NCBI RefSeq assembly: GCF_964656455.1
Contig: NC_135725.1
Coordinates: forward strand, 51,157,688 to 51,221,687
Direction: 5' to 3'
Length of the DNA stretch: 64,000 nucleotides
Source of the DNA: Halichoerus grypus
Taxonomy: Eukaryota; Chordata; Mammalia; Carnivora; Phocidae
A program made the position numbers and the translations under genes. The notes below the pieces were generated by a model. It was given only the letters and a program-made list of their open reading frames with translations, made no database searches and had not been told where the DNA came from. Positions 21,876-33,750 of this stretch are shown piece after piece (the first letter of the stretch is position 1; each line of letters opens with the position of its first letter).

Positions 21876-24800
21876 ATTACCGAATGTAATAGGATGTTTG
21901 GATATTTCTGTTTTCATGCCTCTACCATGTTCTATTGGCTACTGTTATAAGCTAGTTCACTCTAACATTTCAGTAGAACATAATAACTATGCTTTTCTCA
22001 CTTTAGCTTATTTTTTGTGTGTTCTTATGTTAATATAAAGGAGTACAGTATGATGAAAGTATTATGAGCCAAATGCAAAGACTTTGGGGGCCTTCTGCCC
22101 CAAGTTTTTCTATATAACCGAAGACCTACATTGACCACTAGTGTTCACAAGCTAATTTTGGTCCTGGGCCCTTAGACGCCTAATCAATCTTAGTCTCTTC
22201 ATTTGAATTTAGAATGAGTAACATTACCTTTCCCTGCAAGTAATATGTGAAAATGTTTGGTAAACCATAAACTGGTTTGCTGTAAAAGCTAGAAGGTTAT
22301 TAATGGTAACCTTGCGGTTGGGAATGTTTACTTTGGAAATATGCACTTATGTTTCCTTTAAGTACTAATTCAAAATGTATACAATAAATTTCTAAGGGAA
22401 AAATATTTCTGCACCTAGAAAAAAATACTGGACAAAAACATTTCTAAATTTTCTCTAAGGCATATGGGTTTGCATTTATATGGAAGAGAAAAAAAATTGA
22501 CTTAAAAAAAGGGAAATAAAAGAGCATGTTATTAAGATTACTGTGACCATGACTTCACTGTCTATTATTATTCTATTGTTTCTCTGATATCCCACCTCCT
22601 TGTATTTTTTCATAAAATTGCGATCAGTGCCCTGAGAAATGTCCCTAAGGTACCACAAGGCAGGCTTATTTCTAATGTGGAAATCAAGCCACCTCATCTT
22701 GGAATTTGACAGAGGATACTGTCCAGAGACAGGAGGAGGACAAGTCAGTCTTTCCAAGGCCTGGAATTCTTTGGGATGTTGGCAAATGAAGTGACTCAAA
22801 GCACAGAACCCAGAATAAGTGATTCAGAAATCAAGGGGCTGCCTTGACATAGTTCAAGTAGGATAACAAAACCATTCAAAAATTTTACCAGCAAACAGGC
22901 AGCATTAACCTTGGAGAAAAGCCATAATGATGGCCAGAAATAATTTCAGCTGCCATCAGCAACATTATATATTCATGAAGTTATGTTTATTTGTCCTTTG
23001 CATCAAACATACTTATAAATTAACCAAGTACTTAAGCTGTCTTTGCCCTCTTTGACATCAGCAAGAACAGCAACAATACACATCTTTTAACTACCCAGGA
23101 AAGAGCTATTTTATAAAATATAAAAATAGAAATCCTGGTCTTTCTTCTCCCACTTTCCCACCACCCCCCCCCAGCTCCCCCAGCAATTGAGCCCTGTAGA
23201 TTATTCTTACAGTTTTCGATATACTGGTATCAACATTTCTTAACCTCAGTTAATTTTAGAGGCAAAATCCATGTAAAATTTATTAGAAAAAAGGAGGAGG
23301 AAAGGAATGAAAAACCTATCTCTGCACATTTAGCTGGGAGGAGAAAAATGCCTTGCAACAAAACACATTTTACGTCTTAAATTCTCTCTTCTAATTATAA
23401 ATATGCAATTTCAAAATAAAGGAATACAGGAAAGTGACAATGTCTACCAAGAAGCACGCAGGCTGGCTTCCAAGAAGCTATAAGAGGATATTTCCTTTAC
23501 TGAATTCATCCCTGTCCAAGGTCTGCCCTTCAGTTAAAAAGGCTCAAACCTAATTTATCAGATCTGGAGAGAAGTGGGCAGTTCACATTAACCAAGCTTA
23601 TAGAGAATGACATGTAAAATAAACTATCAATTCATTAATTAACAAAAAAACGGTAACAATCATACAGAATCACATACCCAGCATATTGTGTATCTCTTGA
23701 ACAGATCTGCACTGGATGCTAAATCATAATCATTTAGTTGCTTGGAGAATAGGGACTCAAAAAACAAGAGAGTTGCCTGGATGATTTACATTTAATGCCT
23801 CCAGGACACGATAACTAACCTCATGTGTCCATATTTGCTATAAGAGATCTGTTTGTGAACTTGTTCAAGCCACTATTTTATCAACACTTTCCTCTCATTT
23901 CTTTGTAAATCTGGATCACTACTGGGAGTTATCCCATAAAACTTTAAAGGTGGTTTTAGTTTATTCTAGTTACTCATTGATTTTTGTCAAGCTCTCAGGG
24001 ACCGATCAAATTGTTAAAGACTAACTTAAATAGCATTGATGTCCTGAATATTAATATATACTAAACATTCCTGGGAAAGAGAAAACATTTTATACACACA
24101 CAAAAAAAATGCACACACACATAATGGATGTATACTGTGGAAATGTAGAAATGCTTACTACGTGCTCTGAGCATATCACAGAACTCACAGACACAATTAA
24201 AGCAGTACACTGATTTGTGTCTTTCTCCCACTCATCTGTCCTTGTTAATACCCTGGAACTCCAGAACTAAGTTTCATTCCACTCTATTCCACAATTCACA
24301 TCCCAATACCTGGAGGCAGAATCTGTTCATTAATAGCTTAAAAGACTAAATATGTAGGGTGACATCATTTCCTCAAAGTGGGTCCCCTATGAAGCATGAA
24401 TAAGACTTTGGGTGGATTCTGAGAACCTGTCAGGGTATGTGGGAGTGCTAGAGAAAAGAGAATGGCAGATACAAGTGGGTGTGGATCACAGACAGAAGAC
24501 CCTGGGGATCTCCAAGACAGGCTTTCATTCCTAACAAATTTTGCTCAGGATAGGCCTTAATAGAGGTATTTCACAATAAGACAGACTTTACACTTTAATG
24601 CTCTCCCCTCTAGCTATGTCCAGGTCACATCTCAAAGTTAAATTTTAGGGAAAAAAAATCCTAAGGAGCGATCCCTCCTTCTCCCCAACTCCCCACCCCT
24701 TATCTACTTCCTCTGTGTACATTCCAGGAACATGCCGATTCCAGGGATGACTGAAAGGAAAGAAAATAGCAAAATTGAGTTTAAAGGAAGGGATAGAAAA

Positions 24801-25744
24801 AAAAATGTTCTTCAAGTTTACAAACTGAATTGCTGCTTTGGTAGATTCTCCTTTTTTCATAAGAATGGAAGTAAATCAGGATTTACTAAGATTCAACAGA
24901 AAATTTCCTGCTTTTCAAAGATAAAACAATATCCCAAAGGACTTTGCTACATAAAATATAGGAAACCAAAAGAAAACATTTTATATTAATTATACAAAGA
25001 GGTAAACGCAGACATTATAAGATGAAAAAAAATCAAGAACTCAGCTTTAAATTCAGTAACAGAAAGGGATACAAATTATAAAATTTAATCTGCCAAACTA
25101 CTGCAGAGTAAACAGATTCCATTTTGCCCCATGAGATTTCAGCACCATCGCTGGTTTATTTCTTCCTTCACTTTGGTATTTTTTTTAAGCGTTGTGTAAC
25201 TAATTCTTTCTCAGTGCAATTTAAGAAAGTAGGTAAGAGCAATATACACACAAATAGGAATTCTGATGATATCTAAATCGACTTTGCCAGGATTATAGTC
25301 TGTTCTAGCTCCAAACCAGCCTATAAAAACTTGATTCATCTTTTATTAGTGTAATAGGCACAGTCTACCTGTTCTATTCTAATTGCACAATTGTTATAAC
25401 TCATAATAATGAAAGCCAGATCACAGCTTGACTTTCAGATCCAGGGTAGGAATGCCCCCAGTGCAGTTAAGAGTAATATATTTAGCTTACAGCAAAGAGT
25501 TTGTGGAGGTCATGGAGAGCCCTGCATGAAATAGTACAAATCACTTCCACGAATCCAACTGTTACAAGCATATATAGATTTACAATTGTCAAATTCTTGA
25601 AGTAATTTTCTATAGGTTGCTCAGATTTGAACACTGAAAAAATTGTACCAAAGTGTGAGTAGCCAGTATCTTCTCAGCAAGACTTTAAAAATATGAGGAT
25701 AGAAGAATTTGAGTAGGGTTTGGATCTGATTTCTTTCTCCCGGG
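21876..25744. other. long repeat-poor block, no gene seen
   Basis: Nearly 3.9 kb lack any recognised interspersed repeat, the longest such run in the window. Open frames (for example 22476-22799 reverse and 24732-24989) have no recognised domain. Short C-rich (23164-23181) and CA-rich (24093-24121) runs are present. Freedom from repeats can reflect selective constraint, but conservation cannot be judged from one sequence. Confidence 0.45.
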
Positions 25745-25965
25745 TAAAACGATATAATGGTTAAGGGCACAGACACCATCGTCATGCAGCCTGGACTTGA
25801 GTCCTTCCTGTCTCTTAGCTGTGGATCCTTGGCCATGTTATTAACTTCTCTGAGCCTCAGTCTCCTCAACTGTAAAATGGTGATAACAAGAGCACTTAAC
25901 CCAGAGAGTTGTTATACTGATTAAACATAATACATGAAAAGATGTGCAGAGTATATAGTCTAAAA
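25745..25965 (-). mobile_element. MIR SINE, antisense
   Basis: Plus-strand landmarks are 'ctctgagcctcagtctcctc' near 25848, 'aactgtaaaatggtgataac' near 25868 and the left end 'cagcctggacttgagtcctt' near 25788. The element is nearly complete. Confidence 0.92.
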
Positions 25966-26238
25966 AGGTAGAAGTAGAAAAATCCTAGAATATACTTTTT
26001 GTGCTCCAGAGGATTTTATTTAGAGATTTTTAATGTTAATAACTAATAGAAGTGAAAAAGTTTTTTTCCCCTAAGAACAAGTTGATATCAGTATAGACAA
26101 GTTATATACCTGAAAAGATAAGCATTCTCATATTTGGGGCCATCTTCCTGAATGGGATTTAAGGGCTTGGCACTTGAAGTCAACAGTGATGTTTTCTGGA
26201 ATCTTAACTTTCATAAGGATAGTAAAAGAACAAAACAA

Positions 26239-26435
26239 GGGGCGCCTGGGTGGCTCAGTCGTTAAGCGTCTGCCTTCGGCTCAGGTCATGATCCCGGGGT
26301 CCTGGGATCGAGTCCCACATCGGGCTCCCTGCTCGGCGGGAAGCCTGCTTCTCCCTCTCCCGCTCCCCCTGCTTGTGTTCCTGCTCTCGCTATCTCTCTC
26401 TCTGTCAAATAAATAAAAAAAAATCTTTAAAAAAA
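26239..26435 (+). mobile_element. CAN SINE, near consensus (young)
   Basis: The head GGGGCGCCTGGGTGGCTCAG, the B box 'gggatcgagtcccacatc', the CT-rich body and the AAATAAATAAAA plus AATCTTT tail are essentially undamaged. A perfect 15-base duplication, aaaagaacaaaacaa, lies at 26224-26238 and 26436-26450. This is among the youngest insertions in the window. Small frames on both strands across it are repeat artefacts. Confidence 0.97.
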
Positions 26436-26450
26436 AAAAGAACAAAACAA

Positions 26451-26984
26451 AAACACCAGACAGAAAACAACAAAAAAACAAAAACAAAGAATACAAAACA
26501 CACAAAAAAACTATTTCCTTCTTCCATCTAGAGGAAGAGGATTTCCAAAGACATGAGCAACACTATCAGTGAACAGCTACATTTTCCCAATCCAACTTGA
26601 ATTACTTAAATCCACATGGAACCCATATGGTACACAGGATGAAGGGAACCACTGCTCATTTTATCTGCCTATAGCATTTCATCAACTTCCTGTTCTGCCA
26701 TAATCCTCAGGCCAGACTACGGCTTCTCCTTCACTGCCACACAGTTGGCTGGAAAGAAAGGGAGACTAAGACTGAGCTGGCAATGATGGATACATGCGAG
26801 AAGATCCACGGGGACAGAACAAGAAGAACCCCCACAGAGCAGCAAATGTAAACCACATACCCAGAAAAGATTAATGCGTCCTCACTTTCCAAGAAGTCCA
26901 TGTTGTTTTTACCTTCAGTGAAAGGTTTGGTCCAGTAATGGCATTTTAGCTATAAGGTGTGGCTCTTAATATCATGCATTGGCT
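26451..26984. other. unassigned sequence
   Basis: It begins with A/CA-rich sequence next to the SINE; otherwise no repeat or exon is recognised. Confidence 0.4.
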
Positions 26985-27172
26985 TGACAGCCTTGGCTAG
27001 AGTCATACATGCTATGTGGCTCTGAATGTTAAATGTCAATCTGCTCACCTGAAAAATGGTTGGTAATATCTCCATATCAGAGTTTTTGTCACAAGTAACT
27101 GAGTTAATGTACATAAAATACAGCACAGAGTGTGGCATAGGGCCAGAATATGACATATGATATTATTATTTG
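26985..27172 (-). mobile_element. MIR SINE, antisense
   Basis: The plus-strand order 'cacctgaaaaatggttggta', 'aactgagttaatgtacataa', 'acagcacagagtgtggcata' and then 'tattattatttgctac' matches reverse MIR, including the left end. Confidence 0.82.
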
Positions 27173-28394
27173 CTACTTAAAATAGCTTACTATTTTACTA
27201 TGAATATTTTACTATGTTTTCTCATTCTTCTATGTTAGAAACTAGCCTCTTGCTAGATTTATAAATTAAAAAAAAAAAAAAAAAAACAAGAAAAACCCAG
27301 CTCCAGCCTAAAAGCAAAATAATAGGAGAAAGCAGTGAATCAGCAATGATTTTAAGACTCTGTAGGCAGGTTTGTGCCCACTTAAATGACATTCAAAACA
27401 AAGACAGTGCTCCTATCAACCTGAAGGTTTATAATATATGTAAAATGAACCACATGGAGATGTGATTTCATATAATTTATAAGCCGGACAAAAATGTAGG
27501 GTATCTATAACTCTATACACACTCATCTTAGAGATGAGTGAATTCATACCTAGAAAATGTGTGTTCTAAGGTTACCAGATGGTTAGTCCCCAACACAAGA
27601 AGCCAGATATCTGCCAGCCTTTCCTCCCAGACAGGTAACTTTCCCTACAATTCATTCCTGGCCTTACTTATGAGCTACAGTAGAAGTTCTTGTTAGGAAG
27701 AGTAGACTCCTAAAGCAATTCCGAAGTGGCCTTGAACACTGACAAAAGCAAAGAGTTGGGACAGTGACACTTTATATTAGATTTCTGGGATGCTTTATAT
27801 GCTATCATTTCCCTATTTCACTGCAAGACAGTATTTCTTGGTTTTATTCTCATGACTCAAAGCAATGAAAGAAAGTCAAGCATAGAAGGTAGTGTTTACC
27901 TGAATAATTGGAAGAGCTTCTTATAAGCTGTTTTATTTACTCTTTGGGTTTAAATATATTTAATATTCAGGCAGTTTACTTTTATTCATTACATATTTAT
28001 ACAACATTTTTAATGCATATGGTTTTATAAACCCTGTCTAATGGACATTGTAGACTGACAATAATTACCAGAAATTGAAGCACGTCATAAAAAATTGTAT
28101 GAAACTTCAGAGAATTTCCAGCCTCTTCTATTTTACTACTGATATAACTACAGTGGGATTTAGAGAATGTCACTGCCAAACCATCTGAAGGAGCAATGAT
28201 TTTTCTCTAGTTATATATCTATAGTGGAACAAAATTCATAGGAAGCTTGCAAAACTGGTATTGATTTATAAACAAATCACTACAAAGTATTTCTAGGTTG
28301 TTAAGCCCACTCGATGACATCATACACAATAAACATCCATTTTTCCCTTACTGTGGCCAAGAATTGTGCCAAAGAAAAACTTTATTTTACTTCA
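27173..28394. other. unique stretch, no gene seen
   Basis: An A-run of about 20 bases at 27268-27287 has no recognised retroposon before it. Otherwise no feature is seen. Confidence 0.42.
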
Positions 28395-28605
28395 GGGTTT
28401 CTCAATTGCAGTACTCATGACATCGGAGGCTAGAAAATCGCTTGCTGGGGGGAGCTGTCCTCTGCCTTGTAGGATGTCTTGCAGCATCCCTGCCTCTACA
28501 GTCTAGAAGCCAGCAGCCCTCCCTGCCCAGTTGTGGCAATCAAAACACCTTCAGGCATTGCCACGTGCCTCCTGGATGGCAAAATCGCCCCTGTGGAGAA
28601 CCACT
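28395..28605 (+). mobile_element. MER5A-like hAT-Charlie MITE
   Basis: Its order is diagnostic: 'gggggagctgtcctctgcct', 'tgtaggatgtcttgcagcat', 'cagttgtggcaatcaaaaca', 'atggcaaaatcgcccctgtg', and the end 'gagaaccactcctt'. It is non-autonomous and old. Confidence 0.88.
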
Positions 28606-28607
28606 CC

Positions 28608-28775
28608 TTTAGCTAATTGAATTCTCTCCATAATCCCATGAGCTATGTGTTACTATCTCCATTTTCTAGATGAGATGACCAGAAGCTTAAGGAGTTTAGC
28701 AATTTGCCCAAGGTCACACAGATAGAAAGTGGAAGTCAAATCAACTGCAGATCCCAGTAATCTAATTGCTGAACG
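28608..28775 (+). mobile_element. MIR SINE
   Basis: It contains 'tgttactatctccattttct', 'tttgcccaaggtcacacaga' and 'gaaagtggaagtcaaatcaa' in MIR order, directly downstream of the MER5A-like element. Confidence 0.9.
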
Positions 28776-28870
28776 ATACTACCTCATTCAAATACGCAGA
28801 GGAACGTAAAATCAAGTTCTACGGATCCACAGATCTTCCCAGCCATACTGAAGTGGACAGACTCCTTTTA

Positions 28871-29060
28871 TTTTTTTTAAAGAATTTATTTGAGAGAGAG
28901 AGAGAGAGAGAGCAGGGGGAGGAGCAGAGGGAGAGGGACAAGCAAACTCCAGGCTGAGCACAGAGCCTGACATGGGGCTCAATCCCACCAGCCCAAGATC
29001 ACAACCAGAGCCAAAATCAAAAGTCAGATGCCCAACTGACTGAGCCACCCAGGTGCCCCA
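28871..29060 (-). mobile_element. CAN SINE, antisense
   Basis: In reverse complement it begins GGGGCACCTGGGTGGCTCAG and ends in a long CT repeat and TTTATT-type tail, here an (AG)n run at 28892-28912 on the plus strand. The flanks agactccttt and agatgccttt are probably the decayed target duplication. The B-box region is altered (tcaatcccaccag on the plus strand). The 100-codon reverse frame at 28812-29114 spans the SINE and is an artefact. Confidence 0.93.
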
Positions 29061-29124
29061 AGATGCCTTTAAAAAGGTACATACCCTTTCCCCTGGAAAG
29101 TTTTTTACTCTCATATATAATTCA

Positions 29125-29515
29125 TGAGTAATTTTGAATTATGCTGCGGCACAAGGAATATGCAATTTTTAGTGGCTTAACACACCAAAAGTTTGTTTCT
29201 GGCTCATGATGTGATGTGGCATGGGCTTTGCCCCATCATTCCAGGATGCAGGTCAAGGATAAGGACCTGTGGTGGACATATCAATCTCTGCAGGATGATA
29301 ACAAAACTAAGTGATGGTGTTTTAAGTTTCTGTTCAGAAGTGACACAGATCCCTTCCATTCAGTTTACATGGTCAAAGCAAGACAGGTGGCCAAGTACAA
29401 AGTGAGTGAACACAGAACTATACTCCTCCATGCAGGAGGGGCCAAGTTGGGGGTAGGCCAAGTAAAGAGCATCCTAGGAGGGAAGATAAGAAATATTTTT
29501 TGAACAATAATACAG
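29125..29515 (+). mobile_element. old interspersed repeat, family not assigned
   Basis: The order 'tttttagtggcttaacacac', 'gtttctggctcatgatgtga', 'catggtcaaagcaagacagg' and 'ctcctccatgcaggaggggc' matches a common ancient mammalian repeat, likely LTR-derived. A truncated relative of its first part is at 39055-39230. Confidence 0.5.
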
Positions 29516-30224
29516 CTTTCATACAACTACTCTGAACAGTGGGAAGAGGTAATGTCTTATAGAAAAACAACTTGCTTTTTACTCAAAATGCCCATATCTG
29601 TGTTTCCTGGAGAAAGCAATCCTGATGTGGCAGCCAAGTGCCAGAAAATGGAATTGTTACCCATTCAATTTTAGAACCCCAAAACACTAATATAGCAGAG
29701 ACATCACAAGACAAATGGATGCGGCATCTCGATTCTTTCATGACTGCCTTCCTCTGAGAGGATGAACAAACTCCTTTCCTTCTCTGGGATTCTGTTCCAT
29801 GATCTCTTAAATGGGAGCTCTAAAAACTTTTCAGTTTCTATCTGATTTCTAGGCTATTCTGAGTAAGGAGCCAATAAACTTCTAAGAACAGAAAGAGCAC
29901 TGTGCTTGGTACTTGGTGAGAAAACACTGCATCAATCATGGGGGTCTGTGGAAGAATGCAGCACAAGCTATTCATTTTAATGCTTTCACTACACACACCT
30001 CCCCCTCCCTACCTCTCCCACTGCTCCCTCCTTCCCTCTACTCCCCACAGGAATATACCCCACAATCTCTGAGGAAAACTTGTGATTAAATATCATAGAA
30101 GCTACTATTTTAAAAAAGTTCTTTTTTTTCCCAAATGTTCTTAAGTATCAGTCATTTAGTGGAGTTACATAATACGCATATTTAACTTAAAGTATACGTG
30201 AGAGGAAGAAAAGGATAGAGAAAG
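29516..30224. other. unassigned sequence
   Basis: 29755-29850 weakly resembles an antisense MIR. Nothing else is recognised. A C/T-rich run covers 29998-30050. Confidence 0.35.
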
Positions 30225-30679
30225 GGAAGAAAGGATTAAAGATGGTGGTAAATCCTTGACACTCCTCCCACTGAGATGTGAAGTCTAATTTTCCCACCAT
30301 TGAATTTGAACTGGCAGTAGTGACTTTCTTGATCAACCCAAGGCAACAGAAAGGATCTTCTAGGACTTCTGAGGGTAGCTAACTATTCGTTTAAGCCTTA
30401 CAGTTTCAGCCCAGGACTTTCGGAACATTTAATGTTGTGAATTGAATCATATTCCCCCCAAAATGTACTGAAGTCCTAACCCCTAGTACCTGTGAATGTG
30501 ACATTATTTGAAAATAAGGTCTTTGCAGTTGGGATTAAGTTGAGGTTATACTGGATTAGTGTGGACCCTAAATTCAATGACTGGTATCCTCATACAGAAA
30601 AAGATATTAGGAGACCCTGAGGCACACACAGAGAAAAGATGGCCATGTGAAGACAAAGGTGGGAATTGGATTATGGAAC

Positions 30680-31217
30680 TGATGTGGGAAACAAAAGCAG
30701 AAGAGAAATTATGAAATTTCCTTACTACTTACAGACCATTGACAAGTTCTTAAAACACGCAGAGTGACATTCCTCTACGAACTCAGCTGCCTCCGTGTTA
30801 ATACTTTGCTAAGGGCAAAAGGCAATGTTAGCCCAACCCCAGGATCCTGTAAGTCTACTGTAACATATAAAAATTCCTTTGGAAACTTCCTTTATCTCTA
30901 CCCCCACCCCCACCCCCAAGATACATGTTGGCAATCATTCCCCAAGCATATGACCCGCCGATATACATCTGAAGGGTCTCATGTTTAAGGTTTTATTAGA
31001 CAGTAATAAATGATCTTTTCCAACAACAGCTAGCCCCCTCAAGGTCCTGGAAACCTTGCTTCCAAAATTCCTTAGAGACTTATGCTATCCTTACCCCCTC
31101 CCAACTTGAAAGTACATTATGGGCCACTCCTCAATAAAACCACCTTTTTGCACCAAAGACATCTCAAGAATTCTTTCTTGGCTGTTGGCTTCGGATCCTA
31201 ACATCTTTCCTACATCA
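30680..31217 (+). mobile_element. class I ERV-type solo LTR, innermost insertion
   Basis: The element begins TGATGTGGG and ends CTACATCA. It has a TATA-like box (acatataaaa near 30862), a polyadenylation signal in 'ctcaataaaaccaccttttt' near 31130 and an R-U5 segment reading 'ctcaagaattctttcttggc' typical of gammaretrovirus-like LTRs. The flanking 4-mers gaac and caac may be the decayed duplication. No internal viral genes remain. Confidence 0.65.
30899..30918 (+). repeat. (CCCCCA)n short array
   Basis: Three C5 runs separated by A lie in the solo LTR downstream of its TATA-like box. The minus strand is correspondingly G-rich. Confidence 0.9.
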
Positions 31218-32270
31218 CAACGACAAGCCAAGGAATGCCAAGGATTGCTGGAACCACCAGAAGTTAGGAAGAGGCAAGGAAGGATTCTCCCCTGGACTTT
31301 CAAAGGGGAACACTTTGATTTCATACAGCTAGCCTCCAAAGCTGTGAGAGAATAAATTTCTATTGTTTTAAGCTATTCAGTTTGTGGGAATTTGTTCCAT
31401 CAGTCCCAGGAAACACATAACACTTTAGATGCTCCTTCTGAGAACCAACACTCCCATTCATACTATGAGAATCACAGGCCACGTGGAGACACTACAAGTG
31501 GATAGTCATCAACAGCCCTCGCTGAACTTCCAGTCCACAGCCAGAATCCAAAGCTACACCCCTCAAATGAAGCAACAGGTTGTGAATGAAGAGGTCAAAT
31601 CTCAGAAGCCGACACCCTGTGGATGAGAGATGATCTGCCTAACCAACCCCTTCTGGAATCCCTGATCCACACAATTGTGAGCAAAATAAAATTGTTTCAA
31701 GCCACTGAGTTTGGGAGTAATTTGTTCCATGGTCATAATTACATGAACAGAACCCAATACCTGAAAGTGGGCTACAGAATGAAAACCTAAAACATATAGC
31801 CTTGGCTTTGGAAGAAGCAGCAGGCAAAAACTAAAAGGACTTTGAGGAGCCTGCTGGTAGAGGCTTGAAGGACAAGGAGAAAAATATTATTGGATTCCAA
31901 AGAAAAGGGAATCACTGTCATGCAGTGGCAAAAACTTGGCAACCCGCTTGCCTGCCATAGCCTGGAAAATAAAGTTGGCCTACTGAACTCTCGGATTTTC
32001 TTGGAAAGACTACTAGACATGATGTATAAATCGCCAACTGGCCCAGCAAAATCCTTCTCAAACTTCTGGTTGAGAAAATAATTAGCAAATTAAATGATGT
32101 TTTAAGTCACTTCTGTTTGGGGATAGACAGAAGGAAGGAGGTAGGAGAACAGCAACGAGGAGTATGATAGATTAAGGATGATGACAAATTCTTGACACTC
32201 TTCCAGCTGAGAGCTGAAATTGAATTTCCCTACCCCTGAATTCGGACTGGTATTACAGAGCATTTATACC

Positions 32271-33750
32271 ACAGCTGTGAATAAAGGAAACGGGGGGAGA
32301 AGTAGGAAGAGAACAAGAGAAGAGGACCAGCGTAAATTCTGAAGGTTCTGGAGTGAGAATAAAATGTGAGATACACGTCTGCCTCTTAATGCCTGAGCAC
32401 TTCACCTGTTGAATGTTATTCAAAGGTTTAAAGATTATATGCACAGTCACAACATGGTCAATAACACAAACCAACTACTTTACATGATGTGTGATCAAAG
32501 AAGCAGCTATGCGTTTAATTCTGGAGGCAAATCTAACTGTTGTATTTATTGAGAACTGCCAGTTTTGTTTCTAAAGTGGTATCTCCCTGAGGGATTTTCA
32601 AGGATAACCCTCTTGCCTTAGGCACTGACTTGAGAATCTTAATCTGACCTAAAATGTGACTTCATTATATCCTTTCAAATAGAAAGGATTCACACAAAGC
32701 AGAACACTCCTGATACAAGTGTTTGAGTAAGTGTTAAACAATGGAGACACAATCTGATTCTTTATAGGTAAACCTCCTTTCACAAAGTATTTAAAGCAGC
32801 TCACAAGTGATAATAATCACTCTATAAAAAATAAAAATACGTAAAAATCCAGGATCAGAAAAATCTAGGTAGACAAAATGTAACAAATTATGAAGCAATG
32901 GTCAAACCAACATTAAATAGTTATTAAGCGGAATTTGAGTCTGAGCATCCAGACAGCTAACTGGAAAAAGAAAGTGTCTGTTGCATGTTTCTCACTCAAA
33001 GTGAGAAGAAAATATTTCCCTTGCAAAGGAGAAACAAAGTTAATTTGTGTCACAGAATTCTAAAAATATTCCTTAGGAAACTGCCACTAAGGACACCATG
33101 ATCTCAAAAACATCTCCATAGTTAGCACCTTACAGAAACGCGTTCCTGTTAATACGTTTCTTCAAGCTTTTCTCGGTGAATGAAAACATAACTCTGAAGT
33201 TCAACTCAGTCACAGCAACATACAAAACCAGTAAAATGTTTCCAAAAATAGCTCTACTTTTTTCCTCCTCTACTAGACTAAGAGCTTTTTAAAGTTCTTA
33301 AAAACAAACAAAACAGGGTTTTCTTCTCAATAACTACTACATATGTATCCAGCATGCATGGCACATAGGATCACACAGATAGGACATAATTGTGTTTTCT
33401 GAGAGCACATTTGAAGCAAGGGCCCTTATTATATAAACAAATTCATTTCCTCTCACAGTTGTTAGACAGCCTCGTCTTTAGACTCAAAAGAATGACAATG
33501 TGATATTTTTTATGATGTATTGGAAGGCATAATACATAAATGTGTGTGCTCGGATATGGAATTCTGGAAACAGAAAGCAAATGTTACTATGAGAGTTACC
33601 TAAACGCACTTCTCTTTCCTTTTTCCCGATGTGTTGCAGTGTGAAATGTTTACAGCTTATAGCTCATACAGAAAACTTAAGCAGAACCTTACTTACTAGA
33701 ATATTGAGAGCAAGCGGTTCATGTTGGTTAAACATTAAAATATCCCAAAA
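32271..33750. other. unique stretch, no gene seen
   Basis: About 1.5 kb lack a recognised repeat or exon, and the composition is AT-rich. Confidence 0.42.

Larger units (their letters stand above)
30433..31422 (+). mobile_element. second MaLR-type LTR, inserted in the provirus LTR
   Basis: It starts TGTTGTGAATTGAATCATAT, continues 'agtcctaacccctagtacct' and 'gaatgtgacattatttgaaa', and resumes after a gap with 'gccaaggaatgccaaggatt' and 'gagaataaatttctattgtt' before ending in CA. It splits the older LTR and is itself split at 30680-31217. No clear 5-base target duplication survives. Confidence 0.7.
30225..32270 (+). mobile_element. MaLR-like provirus remnant, nested by later insertions
   Basis: 30225-30432 plus 31423-31760 form a 5' LTR with the internal landmark 'aatccttgacactcctccca' and the end 'gagcaaaataaaattgtttc'. 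About 31760-32120 resembles MaLR internal sequence ('cagcaggcaaaaactaaaag', 'aaaaacttggcaacccgctt'). 32122-32270 repeats the start of the LTR ('aaattcttgacactcttcca') and would be a truncated 3' LTR. No coding frame survives. The LTR pairing is seen directly; the family name is inference. Confidence 0.65.

Noticed and set aside
22476..22799. 107-codon reverse frame with a hydrophobic C-terminus
   Set aside because: No family, signal peptide or splice pattern was recognised, and the C-terminal hydrophobic stretch comes from T-rich antisense of an A-rich run.
26239..26310. tRNA-like sequence with A and B boxes
   Set aside because: It is the tRNA-derived head of a CAN SINE; no copy in the window has a free-standing cloverleaf with mature tRNA ends.
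28812..29114. 100-codon reverse frame
   Set aside because: It runs through an antisense CAN SINE; the same happens for frames at 5846, 26174, 26281, 44067, 44849, 45554, 45654 and 48771.
31787..32081. Overlapping frames suggesting a small gene
   Set aside because: They fall in the decayed internal region of the MaLR-like provirus.
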